In this document: in pieces, positions 53,079-60,565 of the stretch | Layout: each line of letters starts with the position of its first letter | Position numbering within the stretch: the first letter of the stretch is position 1 | Source: Mycobacterium kansasii ATCC 12478 | GTDB lineage: Bacteria > Actinomycetota > Actinomycetes > Mycobacteriales > Mycobacteriaceae | Direction: 5' to 3' | DNA: 64,000 bases | Assembly (NCBI RefSeq): GCF_000157895.3 | Contig: NC_022663.1 | Location: 2,666,001 to 2,730,000, forward strand | Position numbers and translations under genes: made by a program | Notes under the pieces: generated by a model | Databases searched by the model: none | The model's input: only the letters and a program-made list of their open reading frames with translations | Told to the model about the DNA's origin: nothing

Positions 53079-53702
53079 TCAGCCTTCCTCGCCGATGTCA
53101 CCGACGTGATCGCGCAAAACCGCCCGGCCGTCGGAAAGCTGGTAGGTCACACCCACGATCGCCAGCGCGCCTGCGGCCACGCGCTTCGATATGGCCGCTG
53201 AACGCGCCATCAGCTGCGCCACCGTCTCGCGGATGTGCCGCTGCTCGAACTCGTCGACGCGCTTCAGGCCGTCGCGGCGGCCCAACAAGATCGATGGAGC
53301 CACCCGCTCCACCACATCGCGCACATAGCCCTCCGGCAGAGCTCCGCTGTCCAGTGCCGTCAGGGCTGCATTCACCGCACCACAGCTGTCGTGGCCGAGG
53401 ACGACCACAAGCGGGACGTTGAGCACGGTCACCGCATACTCGATGGAACCCAGCACCGCCGAGTCGATGACGTGCCCGGCCGTGCGGACCACGAACATGT
53501 CGCCGAGGCCCTGGTCGAAAATGATCTCCGCGGCCACCCGGCTGTCAGCGCAGCCGAAGATCACTGCAGTCGGCTGCTGCCCCGCGGCGAGGCTGGCGCG
53601 ATGCTCCACGCTTTGGCTGGGATGCTCGGGCTTGCCGGCGACGAATCGCTCGTTACCCTCTTTGAGTGCTTTCCACGCGGTTACCGGGTTGGTGTTGGGC
53701 AT
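53079..53702 (-). CDS. canB: beta-carbonic anhydrase CanB
   Basis: 207 residues, as in Rv3588c. The zinc and dyad motif FGCADSRVAAE (Cys-x-Asp-x-Arg) and the second zinc pair GHDSCGA (His, Cys) are complete. It interconverts CO2 and bicarbonate in the cytosol. The ATG at 53702 lies on top of the divergent mutY ATG (53701): the two start codons share two bases. A longer frame exists upstream inside mutY but lacks homology. Confidence 0.93.
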   Translation of the reverse strand: MPNTNPVTAWKALKEGNERFVAGKPEHPSQSVEHRASLAAGQQPTAVIFGCADSRVAAEIIFDQGLGDMFVVRTAGHVIDSAVLGSIEYAVTVLNVPLVVVLGHDSCGAVNAALTALDSGALPEGYVRDVVERVAPSILLGRRDGLKRVDEFEQRHIRETVAQLMARSAAISKRVAAGALAIVGVTYQLSDGRAVLRDHVGDIGEEG

Positions 53703-54612
53703 GTCACGCATTCTGCCGTACCAGCCGGTGACCGCTCCGCAGCACATACCATCCGCCAATCTTCTCGCTTGGTACGAGCGATCCCGTCGCGACCTGCCCT
53801 GGCGCCGGCCGGACGTCGGCGCATGGCAGATCCTGGTCAGCGAGTTCATGCTGCAGCAGACTCCGGTGTCGCGGGTGCTGTCGATCTGGCCGGACTGGGT
53901 GCGGCGCTGGCCCACCGCGTCGGCCACCGCCGCGGCGACTGCCGCCGACGTGCTGCGGGCCTGGGGGAAGCTGGGCTACCCGCGCCGGGCGAAGCGGTTA
54001 CACGAATGCGCCACCATCATCGCGCGGGACCACGGTGACGTGGTCCCCGACGACGTCGAAACCCTGGTGAAGCTGCCGGGTGTCGGTAGCTACACCGCGC
54101 GAGCTGTGGCGTGTTTTGCCTACGGCCAGCGAGTGCCGGTGGTGGACACCAACGTGCGCCGGGTAGTGGCCCGAGCGGTGCACGGGCGCGCCGATGCCGG
54201 CGCGTCGTCGGCCGCGCGCGATCATGCCGACGTCTTGGCGCTGCTGCCGAATAGTGCTGTAGCAAAACATTTTTCGGTAGCGCTCATGGAACTCGGTGCG
54301 ACGGTGTGCACGGCCCGCGCCCCGCGCTGTGGTTCGTGCCCGCTTAGTGACTGCGCATGGCGGACCGCCGGGTATCCGGCCGCGACCGGTCCGGCGCGGC
54401 GCGTGCAGACATATGCGGGCACCGACCGGCAGGTCCGCGGGCGGCTGCTAGATGTATTGCGCGGCAACGATTCTCCGGTCAGCCGTGCCGAGCTCGACGT
54501 GGCATGGCTGACCGATGTCGCGCAGCGCGACCGGGCGCTGGATTCGTTGCTTGTCGACGGTCTGGTGACCCGTACTCCCGACGGACGGTTCGCGCTGGCA
54601 GGCGAGGAGTAG
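53701..54612 (+). CDS. mutY: A/G-specific adenine glycosylase
   Basis: 303 residues: DLPWRRPDVGAWQILVSEFMLQQTPVSRV at the N-terminus, the HhH/catalytic segment LPGVGSYTARAVACFAYGQRVPVVDTNVRRV, and the [4Fe-4S] ligands C-x6-C-x2-C-x5-C in CTARAPRCGSCPLSDC. It removes adenine opposite 8-oxoguanine. The ATG at 53701 overlaps the canB ATG; a GTG at 53725 would relieve the overlap and leave the domain intact. Confidence 0.93.
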   Translation: MSRILPYQPVTAPQHIPSANLLAWYERSRRDLPWRRPDVGAWQILVSEFMLQQTPVSRVLSIWPDWVRRWPTASATAAATAADVLRAWGKLGYPRRAKRLHECATIIARDHGDVVPDDVETLVKLPGVGSYTARAVACFAYGQRVPVVDTNVRRVVARAVHGRADAGASSAARDHADVLALLPNSAVAKHFSVALMELGATVCTARAPRCGSCPLSDCAWRTAGYPAATGPARRVQTYAGTDRQVRGRLLDVLRGNDSPVSRAELDVAWLTDVAQRDRALDSLLVDGLVTRTPDGRFALAGEE

Positions 54613-54887
54613 CTCGCTTCAGCCGGATTGGCCGTGGGCGCCGGCGGCACCGCTGTCCGACGAGGTGGTCCGAGGACATCGAACTCGGTGCCGGTTGCCG
54701 AACCGCCCAGTTGCCACTGCGCCTCCTGAACGCTGAATAACACAGCAGCACAACGGGTTACGCATGTCGGCGAACCCGGACAACGACGGCGTGGGCAACG
54801 AACATGTGGCACTACGGTCGGTGTTCACCTGGCACGATGCGCCCGGCCGTTCCGGCGTGGCGAGGCCCACTCGTGCGTACCGCAAGA
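54613..54887. other. intergenic region upstream of the dab promoter
   Basis: About 275 bases, no intact gene. Several overlapping short frames exist without recognisable families. In M. tuberculosis a PE_PGRS gene follows mutY here; I see no remnant of it. Confidence 0.45.
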
Positions 54888-54946
54888 CATGAATTTTATT
54901 TCATGATGTTTGACAGACGTAATATACATCGCGTAGTTTGCTTCGC
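54888..54946 (+). promoter_or_regulatory. dab operon promoter/operator region
   Basis: An abruptly AT-rich patch. It contains CATGAATTTTATTTCATG (54888-54905; 6-bp arms, 6-base spacer), TTTGACA at 54909-54915, AATATAC (possible -10) at 54921-54927, and ATCGC...TTCGC direct repeats at 54928-54946 (second TTCGC 54942-54946) that end just before an ATG. Related TTCGC repeats lie before the hypothetical gene (60513-60532) and near the regulator gene (61723-61740). Confidence 0.6.
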
Positions 54947-54994
54947 ATGAACTCCACACGTACCGCGGCCGGGACTGGCGGTGAGCGCCGGTGA
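54947..54994 (+). CDS. 15-residue leader ORF overlapping dabB start
   Basis: ATG at 54947 opens a 15-codon frame (MNSTRTAAGTGGERR) whose TGA (54992-54994) overlaps the dabB GTG (54991) in a GTGA arrangement. There is no room for a ribosome site upstream if transcription starts near the AATATAC box, so a leaderless start is possible. It might couple or tune dabB translation. The peptide has no known relatives to me; it could be accidental. Confidence 0.45.
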   Translation: MNSTRTAAGTGGERR

Positions 54995-56559
54995 ACGCCG
55001 TCCTCGTCGGTGCCTTGACGTTGCCCCTGCTCGCATCGCTGAGCGCGCTCCTGGCCGGTTCGCGGCATCCGCGCCTCGTCGGCCAATTGGGCGCCGCGGC
55101 CGCCGGCGCGGGCTTGGTTTCCGCATTGCTGATAGCGCTGCACGTAGCGGTCGACGGCCCCATCTCGGCCACCGTGCGGTCAGCACGCGGCACCCTGATC
55201 GCCGAGCTGGGAGCTAACCGGCTCAGCGCGCTGCTGCTGGTGTTGGTATACGGCGTGAGCACGGTCGTACAGGTTTTCGCGCTGCGCTACCTTGCCGGTG
55301 ACCGGCGATCGGGGTGGTTCACCGCCGGTACCGGCCTGCTCACGGCGGCTTCCGCCGGCCTCATGACCTCGGGAACTCTGATCGGTCTGGCCGTCTCGTG
55401 GACCTTGGCCGGCACCGCGCTATGTCTGCTGCAGGCCACCTACTGGGAGCTGCCCGCCGCCCGCGACGGCGTGCTGCGGACGGCGACAGCGTTCCTGCTG
55501 GGCGATCTGGCGCTGTGGGCTGCGGTCGGTGTGATCACCGCGCAGCGGGGCAACGTCAGCCTGTCCGACCTCGGACCCGCCGTATACAACGGCTCGTCAC
55601 CGGCCCTGCCGGTGGCAGCGGGTTTGATCGTGGTGGCAGCTCTGTCGCGATCGGCGCAGATCCCCTTTCATCGCTGGCTGCCGGCCACCCTCGCTGCGCC
55701 CACGCCCGTCTCGGCGCTCCTGCACGCCGGTGTCGTCAATGCCGGCGGCGTGCTGCTGGTGCGGCTGAGCCCGATAGTCAGCGGATCGGCCGCCGCCATG
55801 GGCCTGGCCTTCACCGCCGGAACGCTCAGCATGCTCTACGGCGGCGTCGTGATGCTCACCAAATCCGACATCAAGGGCTCGCTGGTGTATTCGACGATGG
55901 CCCAGATGGGCTTCATGATCCTGACCTGCGGGCTGGGCCTATCCGCAGCCGCGGTATTCCACCTGGTGGGCCACGGCTTCTACAAGGCCACCCTGTTCCT
56001 GTCCTCCGGCTCGGCGATAGCCAAGCGACGCCAAAAGGCAGCTCGGCCAACGGCGCCGGCGCTGACCCCGGCCCGGTGGGCGGCGGTCCACGCCGCGGCG
56101 CTCCTGCTGCCGGCCGCCGCGCTGTATGTGGCCAGCAGCATCGTGCGATTGCCGAACGCCGAGCACGGCTCGGCCCAGGTGCTGCTGGTGTTCACCTGGG
56201 CGACGGCCGCGGCGGCGCTGACGGGCTGGTTGGCACGCAGCCCGGGCGCCCGGGCCGCTCTCATCGGAGCGGTCGCACTGCTCGCGGCGGCCATCGGATA
56301 TGTCGCGCTGGTGGGCGCCGTGACCGGATTCCTGGCTCCTGATCTGCCCCCGGTCACCGTACCGTCCGCCTCGACTGCCGGCATTGTCGCAGTGGCGGTC
56401 ATCCTGGCCACACTGACCCTGCTGCCCAGGGCCCCGGCCAACGGCTGGTTCGGCCGACTGCAGCGCGCTTTGTACGCCAAAGCGCTTGTCGCCGGCCATG
56501 TCCCGGCAACCCGTCCACAACAGACCCCGAACACCCAACTGACAGGAGCACTCCAGTGA
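54991..56559 (+). CDS. dabB: DabB-like proton-channel subunit (NuoL/Mrp family) of a DAB inorganic carbon pump
   Basis: 522 residues with about 14 hydrophobic segments. The family core is HRWLPATLAAPTPVSALLHA near residue 227, then a lysine-bearing LTKSDIKGSLVYSTMAQMGF and LVGHGFYKATLFLSSGSAIA. DabB provides ion coupling for DabA in energised CO2 uptake and conversion. It is identified by this NuoL-like core plus a directly following DUF2309 gene. The GTG start overlaps a short leader ORF, and its TGA overlaps the dabA GTG (GTGA). Confidence 0.9.
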   Translation: MNAVLVGALTLPLLASLSALLAGSRHPRLVGQLGAAAAGAGLVSALLIALHVAVDGPISATVRSARGTLIAELGANRLSALLLVLVYGVSTVVQVFALRYLAGDRRSGWFTAGTGLLTAASAGLMTSGTLIGLAVSWTLAGTALCLLQATYWELPAARDGVLRTATAFLLGDLALWAAVGVITAQRGNVSLSDLGPAVYNGSSPALPVAAGLIVVAALSRSAQIPFHRWLPATLAAPTPVSALLHAGVVNAGGVLLVRLSPIVSGSAAAMGLAFTAGTLSMLYGGVVMLTKSDIKGSLVYSTMAQMGFMILTCGLGLSAAAVFHLVGHGFYKATLFLSSGSAIAKRRQKAARPTAPALTPARWAAVHAAALLLPAAALYVASSIVRLPNAEHGSAQVLLVFTWATAAAALTGWLARSPGARAALIGAVALLAAAIGYVALVGAVTGFLAPDLPPVTVPSASTAGIVAVAVILATLTLLPRAPANGWFGRLQRALYAKALVAGHVPATRPQQTPNTQLTGALQ

Positions 56560-59162
56560 CCATCGTGGCCGACACCGTCTCGATCCAAACCCGCCGCGCA
56601 CAGTTACGCAGCGACGTGAACCTGGCCGCCCGCGTGATACCGACCCACTACCCGCTGGAGACCTTCATCGCGGTCAATCCGCTGGCCGGGCTGGAGTCGA
56701 TGCCCTTCGAGCAGGCGGTGCGCCGGGCCGGCGACCTCTACGGCAGCCCCGGCGTGCTGTCCGAGACGACCTTCCGCGACCTGTACCGCGCCGGCCGGAT
56801 CACCGACGCCGACCTCGAGTCGACGCTGCGGCTGCGCTACCCCACCTTGCTGGACGGCCAGCCCGTCCGGATGGGGACGTGCGCGGTGACACCTGCGCAA
56901 CTGTTGCGCGGCGACTTGCTGCACGGCAGCGTGGCTCCCAAGCCGTTGCGCCGCAACATGACTCGTAGCGAGCAGGCGGCCCCAACAGTGGCCGAGCAGG
57001 TCGACGCCAAGGCCGCCAAATGGTGCGCGGCTTTCTTTGGATCGACCGCTGCGGGCTGGCCGATGCCCGACCACGACAAGGGCTTCTACCACGCATGGCG
57101 GATGCTGGCCCCTGCCGACCACAAGCTGAGCCGACGGGTGCGGGCCGTGTTGCGCGCGTTGCCCATCCGAGCCGACGACGCCGCGCTGCAGGCCCTGGAC
57201 CTGTTGGGGGTGACCGACGACGACCGCATCACCTATTTGCAAGCGCACTTGACACGACTTCCGGGCTGGGCCGCCCATGTCCGCTGGTCTGCCGAGCGCG
57301 CCACCGGCGTGGATCTATTGGACTACCTGGCCATGCGGCTGACGTACGAATCAATCCTGCTGTCGCACAACCGTTCCAGCGCGCCAGACGAGCCGGTGGC
57401 GGCTAGCCGGCCGCGCATACCCTCAGCCCGCGAGCGGGCCGGCGCGCTGGCCCGGGCATGGGGGCTCGACGAGGTAAGCGACACCGACTTGGGCGCTGCC
57501 GCAAGGGTTTTGTCGGCGTTGCCGGTTACGGCCCGGCAGCTGGTCTGGCAGCAGGCCTATGAAACGCACTATCGCGACGCACTCCTACGCGCCCTGGCGG
57601 AAAACTCTGCCGCGCCAAGCACCGGGCGCGCGGCCGCCCAGATCGTATGCTGCATCGACACCCGATCCGAAGGGCTGCGCCGCCACATCGAATCCCTCGG
57701 CGAATACCAGACTTTCGGATTCGCCGGCTTCTTCGCCGTCGCCATCAGGTTCACCGGCCTGCTCGGCGGAACACCCAACGACCTTTGCCCGGTGCTGATC
57801 CGCCCAGAGCATGAGGTTGTCGAAAGGCCGCTGCCGTCGGCCGCCGATGCGGCGCAGCGGCTGCGCAACGGCAGCCTGCTCATGGCCGGCGCCGAGGCGG
57901 CATTTCATGCCGCCAAGCAGGCGCTGATCGCCCCGTTCGCGTTGGCCGAGGCGGCAGGCTGGGCCGCCGGTCCATGGGCAGCGGCCAAAACGCTGAGCCC
58001 AATGGCCAGTGGCGAACTACGGCGCCGCCTGCGGGACCGGCTGGCACCCCCGGCCCCTTCCGTGCTTTCGATCAACGACACCGTCGCACTGGCCCACCGC
58101 GCCCTTTACGCACAAGTCGCACTCACCACCATGGGCCTCACGAAGCAATTCGCCCGGCTGGTGGTCCTGTGCGGGCACGGCAGCGTCACCGAGAACAACC
58201 CGTACCAGGCCGCCCTGGACTGTGGGGCCTGCGGCGGGCAGGCCGGCGGCCCCAACGCCCGCACCGCCGCCGCGATCCTCAACGACGCCGATGTCCGGGC
58301 CGAATTGGGCACCCTGGGGATCGCCATTCCCGACGACACCTGGTTCGTGGCGGCTCAGCACGACACCGCCACCGACCGCGTCACCGTGTTGGACCAGCAC
58401 CTGATTCCCGACAGCCATCTACCGGACGTGCGCCGACTTGCCGCGGATCTCCGGATCGCCGGCGCCGAACTGGCCGCCGAGCGCTGCTCCGGGCTTCCCG
58501 GTGGCCCTGCCGATCCCGACCCCGCGCGTGCGTCGCGCCACGTCGCGAACCGGTCGGTCGACTGGGCGCAGGTCTTTCCGGAGTGGGGCCTGGCCGGTAA
58601 TGCGGCCTTCGTCGTCGCCCCGCGCGCCCTCACCCGCGGCATCGACTTGCGGCGACGGGTGTTCCTGCACTCCTACGAAGCCGACGTCGACGCCGAGGGC
58701 GGCGCGCTGGAAACCATCCTCACCGCACCCATGGTGGTGGCTCAGTGGATCAACTGCCAGTACTACTTCTCCACGGTGGCGCCGGACATGTTCGGAGCCG
58801 GAACCAAGACCATCCACAACGTGGTCGGCGGCGTGGGTGTGCTCGCCGGACACGGCGGCGACCTACAGCTGGGCCTGCCCCGACAGTCACTTACCGACGG
58901 CCGGTCGTTCGGGCACGAGCCCATGCGCCTGCTGACCGTCGTGCAAGCGCCGTTGCAGCGCATCGACATGGTCGTCGAGCGCAACCCCGTCCTGCAGCAC
59001 CTGTTCGGCAACGACTGGGTGTGCCTGGTCGCCCGGGAAGGCCCCGACGACGACTGGCAGCGCTGGACCCGCGGCGGTTGGCGGCGCTGGGAGACCACAA
59101 CAACCGCCGAAGACCACTACCCGACCGACCAGGAGGTAATGCCATGCCAACCAACGGCTTGA
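56556..59162 (+). CDS. dabA: DabA (DUF2309) subunit of a DAB inorganic carbon pump
   Basis: 868 residues. The N-terminal FIAVNPLAGLESMPF block and the beta-carbonic-anhydrase-like zinc site are visible: CCIDTRSEGLRRHIE near residue 370 (Cys-x-Asp-x-Arg) and LCGHGSVTENNPYQAALDCGACGG near 540 (His and Cys ligands). All four zinc ligands and the Arg known from DabA seem present. DabA with DabB forms an ion-driven, vectorial CO2-hydrating complex that raises cytosolic bicarbonate. Its 3' end overlaps the P-II-like gene by 19 bases. Confidence 0.92.
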   Translation: MTIVADTVSIQTRRAQLRSDVNLAARVIPTHYPLETFIAVNPLAGLESMPFEQAVRRAGDLYGSPGVLSETTFRDLYRAGRITDADLESTLRLRYPTLLDGQPVRMGTCAVTPAQLLRGDLLHGSVAPKPLRRNMTRSEQAAPTVAEQVDAKAAKWCAAFFGSTAAGWPMPDHDKGFYHAWRMLAPADHKLSRRVRAVLRALPIRADDAALQALDLLGVTDDDRITYLQAHLTRLPGWAAHVRWSAERATGVDLLDYLAMRLTYESILLSHNRSSAPDEPVAASRPRIPSARERAGALARAWGLDEVSDTDLGAAARVLSALPVTARQLVWQQAYETHYRDALLRALAENSAAPSTGRAAAQIVCCIDTRSEGLRRHIESLGEYQTFGFAGFFAVAIRFTGLLGGTPNDLCPVLIRPEHEVVERPLPSAADAAQRLRNGSLLMAGAEAAFHAAKQALIAPFALAEAAGWAAGPWAAAKTLSPMASGELRRRLRDRLAPPAPSVLSINDTVALAHRALYAQVALTTMGLTKQFARLVVLCGHGSVTENNPYQAALDCGACGGQAGGPNARTAAAILNDADVRAELGTLGIAIPDDTWFVAAQHDTATDRVTVLDQHLIPDSHLPDVRRLAADLRIAGAELAAERCSGLPGGPADPDPARASRHVANRSVDWAQVFPEWGLAGNAAFVVAPRALTRGIDLRRRVFLHSYEADVDAEGGALETILTAPMVVAQWINCQYYFSTVAPDMFGAGTKTIHNVVGGVGVLAGHGGDLQLGLPRQSLTDGRSFGHEPMRLLTVVQAPLQRIDMVVERNPVLQHLFGNDWVCLVAREGPDDDWQRWTRGGWRRWETTTTAEDHYPTDQEVMPCQPTA

Positions 59163-59467
59163 CCAAGATGACCAAGATCGAAGTGGTCGTTGCCGGAGAA
59201 CACGCACCCGCGGTCCGGGAGCAGTTCCACAGCGCCGGCGCCACCGGATTCACCAGCGTGTCCGGCGTCTCGGGGCTCGGCCATCACGGCTACCACCAGG
59301 GCCGGCTGCTCTTCAACCAACAGGCGGCGCTCGAGCTGCTCATCACAGTTGTCCCGGACGCCAAATCCGAGGCATTGATTGCCGGACTGCGCCGCCTGCT
59401 CGACGGCTCGCCCGGGGTCATGTTCGTCACCGACACCTACGTCAGCCGACCCGAGTACTTCAGCTAA
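59144..59467 (+). CDS. P-II-like (DUF190/CPII-type) small signalling protein
   Basis: 107 residues, ferredoxin-like: KIEVVVAGEHAPAVREQFHSAGATGFTSVSGVSGLGHHGYHQGRLLFN, then LELLITVVPDAKSEALIAGLRRLL and the end VMFVTDTYVSRPEYFS. The pattern (T-loop replaced by GLGHHGYHQGR) suits P-II-like proteins found beside bicarbonate transporters and DAB genes. A strong AGGAGG (59131-59136) precedes the ATG at 59144 inside dabA. It probably senses a nucleotide or bicarbonate signal to regulate DabAB; the ligand is unknown. Confidence 0.82.
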   Translation: MPTNGLTKMTKIEVVVAGEHAPAVREQFHSAGATGFTSVSGVSGLGHHGYHQGRLLFNQQAALELLITVVPDAKSEALIAGLRRLLDGSPGVMFVTDTYVSRPEYFS

Positions 59468-59509
59468 ACCCCGCTAGACCCCATCAAGACCCCGCTAGAC
59501 CCCACCAAG
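59468..59509. repeat. 21-bp tandem duplication before the CA-like gene
   Basis: ACCCCGCTAGACCCCATCAAG-type unit (21 bases) occurs twice in a row, 59468-59488 and 59489-59509, with one substitution (T to C). The second copy is followed by AAAGGGAATC, the ribosome site of the next gene. Confidence 0.9.
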
Positions 59510-59522
59510 AAAGGGAATCATC

Positions 59523-60137
59523 ATGTCCAACCCGTCAATCACCTGGCAGCGCCTGCAAGCCGGAAACCAACGTTTCTACGCCACCCTGCGGTCGAAGCAG
59601 AAGGCCGGCGCCAAGGACCACTCGCCCATCGCGGTGGTCTTCCGCTGCGCAGATGCAGACACGGCGAGCGAAGTGGTGCTCGGTCAAAGCTGGGGCTCAC
59701 TCATCGACATCAGCACCTGGGGACACGTCATCGACACCGGCGTGCTGGCCACCGTCGAGTACGCCGTCGGCACACTCAAGACACCGCTGATCGTCGTTCT
59801 CGGCCATGAACACTGTGCCGCCATGGAGACCGCGCTACGGGCCTGGGAAAACGTGAGTTTTCCGGAGGGCGCGGCTCGGGCGGTCGTCGAACAGGCGGTA
59901 TCGTCGCTCGCCCGGCAGGACGCCGACATCAGCAGTGCCGACAAGCTGTCGGCCGCCCACGTGGTGCACACCGGTGTCTCGCTGCTGCACAAGTCGGCGG
60001 TGATCGCCAAGGCCGTCGACAGCGGAGAGTCGGCGATCGTCTGTCTGGTCAGCAATGCCGAGGATGGCCGGTTACGCGTCTGCGCGACATTCGGCCAGGT
60101 CGACGACTGCGACTCGGCGCTTTTGGAGTGCGTCTAA
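59523..60137 (+). CDS. beta-carbonic anhydrase homologue with altered dyad motif
   Basis: 204 residues, clearly of the beta-CA fold: AVVFRCADADTASEVVLGQSWG replaces the usual CxDSR block, followed by WGHVIDTGVLATVEYAVGTL and VVLGHEHCAAMETAL (His and Cys zinc ligands). Cys and Asp of the first motif remain, but the dyad Arg position is Asp (C-A-D-A-D instead of C-x-D-x-R). CanB in this window has an intact motif. The protein may be inactive, altered or regulatory. The ATG at 59523 follows AAAGGGAA. Last gene of the dab operon. Confidence 0.88.
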   Translation: MSNPSITWQRLQAGNQRFYATLRSKQKAGAKDHSPIAVVFRCADADTASEVVLGQSWGSLIDISTWGHVIDTGVLATVEYAVGTLKTPLIVVLGHEHCAAMETALRAWENVSFPEGAARAVVEQAVSSLARQDADISSADKLSAAHVVHTGVSLLHKSAVIAKAVDSGESAIVCLVSNAEDGRLRVCATFGQVDDCDSALLECV

Positions 60138-60144
60138 TTCCTGG

Positions 60145-60182
60145 GGTGTTGGCCCGCCGCGAGGTCGCGGCGGGCCAACACC
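60145..60182 (+). terminator. intrinsic-type hairpin ending the dab operon
   Basis: An 18-bp perfect inverted repeat (60145-60162 and 60165-60182, core TTGGCCCGCCGCGA) with a 2-base centre lies eight bases after the CA-like stop. It has no clear U-tract, as is usual in mycobacteria. It isolates the dab operon from the next gene. Confidence 0.85.
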
Positions 60183-60512
60183 TCCGTCGAGGAGGGTTAG
60201 GCATGGTCCGCCGCCACGGGTGCGGTGACGCCGCCGAAGTTGCGGTGGCTCGCGTGCGGACGGGCAACTATGCCGGGCAGTGATCGCCAGGGGCACCATG
60301 CACGGCAAAGAGCGCCAGGTGGCGCCGGCCGGTCGCCGACACGCTTGGCGCGCACATGTCTTCGCCACGAAGGGGATCGACACCGATCAGTTCGGCACCT
60401 TCACCGCAGAGGTGGACAGGCCGCTGGCGCCGCTGGCGACGGCCCGTCTTACCGGCCGCCCACCTCCCCACTCATAGCAAACTCATATGAAATTCCATTG
60501 ATGAAAAATACT
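60183..60512. other. gap between dab operon and hypothetical gene
   Basis: No intact gene recognised in about 330 bases. A plus-strand frame 60280-60477 with FATKGIDTDQFGTFTAEVDR looks somewhat protein-like and may be a fragment, but I cannot place it in a family. The last 35 bases turn AT-rich and form the promoter region of the next gene. Confidence 0.4.
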
Positions 60513-60532
60513 TCGCGTATATACCTTTCGCA
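60513..60532 (+). promoter_or_regulatory. TTCGC direct-repeat motif upstream of the hypothetical gene
   Basis: TTCGCGTA-TATA-CCTTTCGC, two TTCGC words 15 bases apart, embedded in AT-rich sequence (GATGAAAAATAC to its left). It parallels ATCGCGTA-GTTT-GCTTCGC before the dab leader and TTCGCGTA-AACC-GCTTCG near the regulator. It lies 33 bases upstream of the ATG. Confidence 0.6.
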
Positions 60533-60565
60533 TTAGAGGAGTGGCGAACACCGGAGGCAGGGCAA

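Noticed and set aside
60280..60477. 65-codon plus-strand ORF after the dab terminator
   Set aside because: Part of it (KGIDTDQFGTFTAEVDR) looks protein-like, but I could not assign a family or see a start site; kept only as a note in the gap entry.
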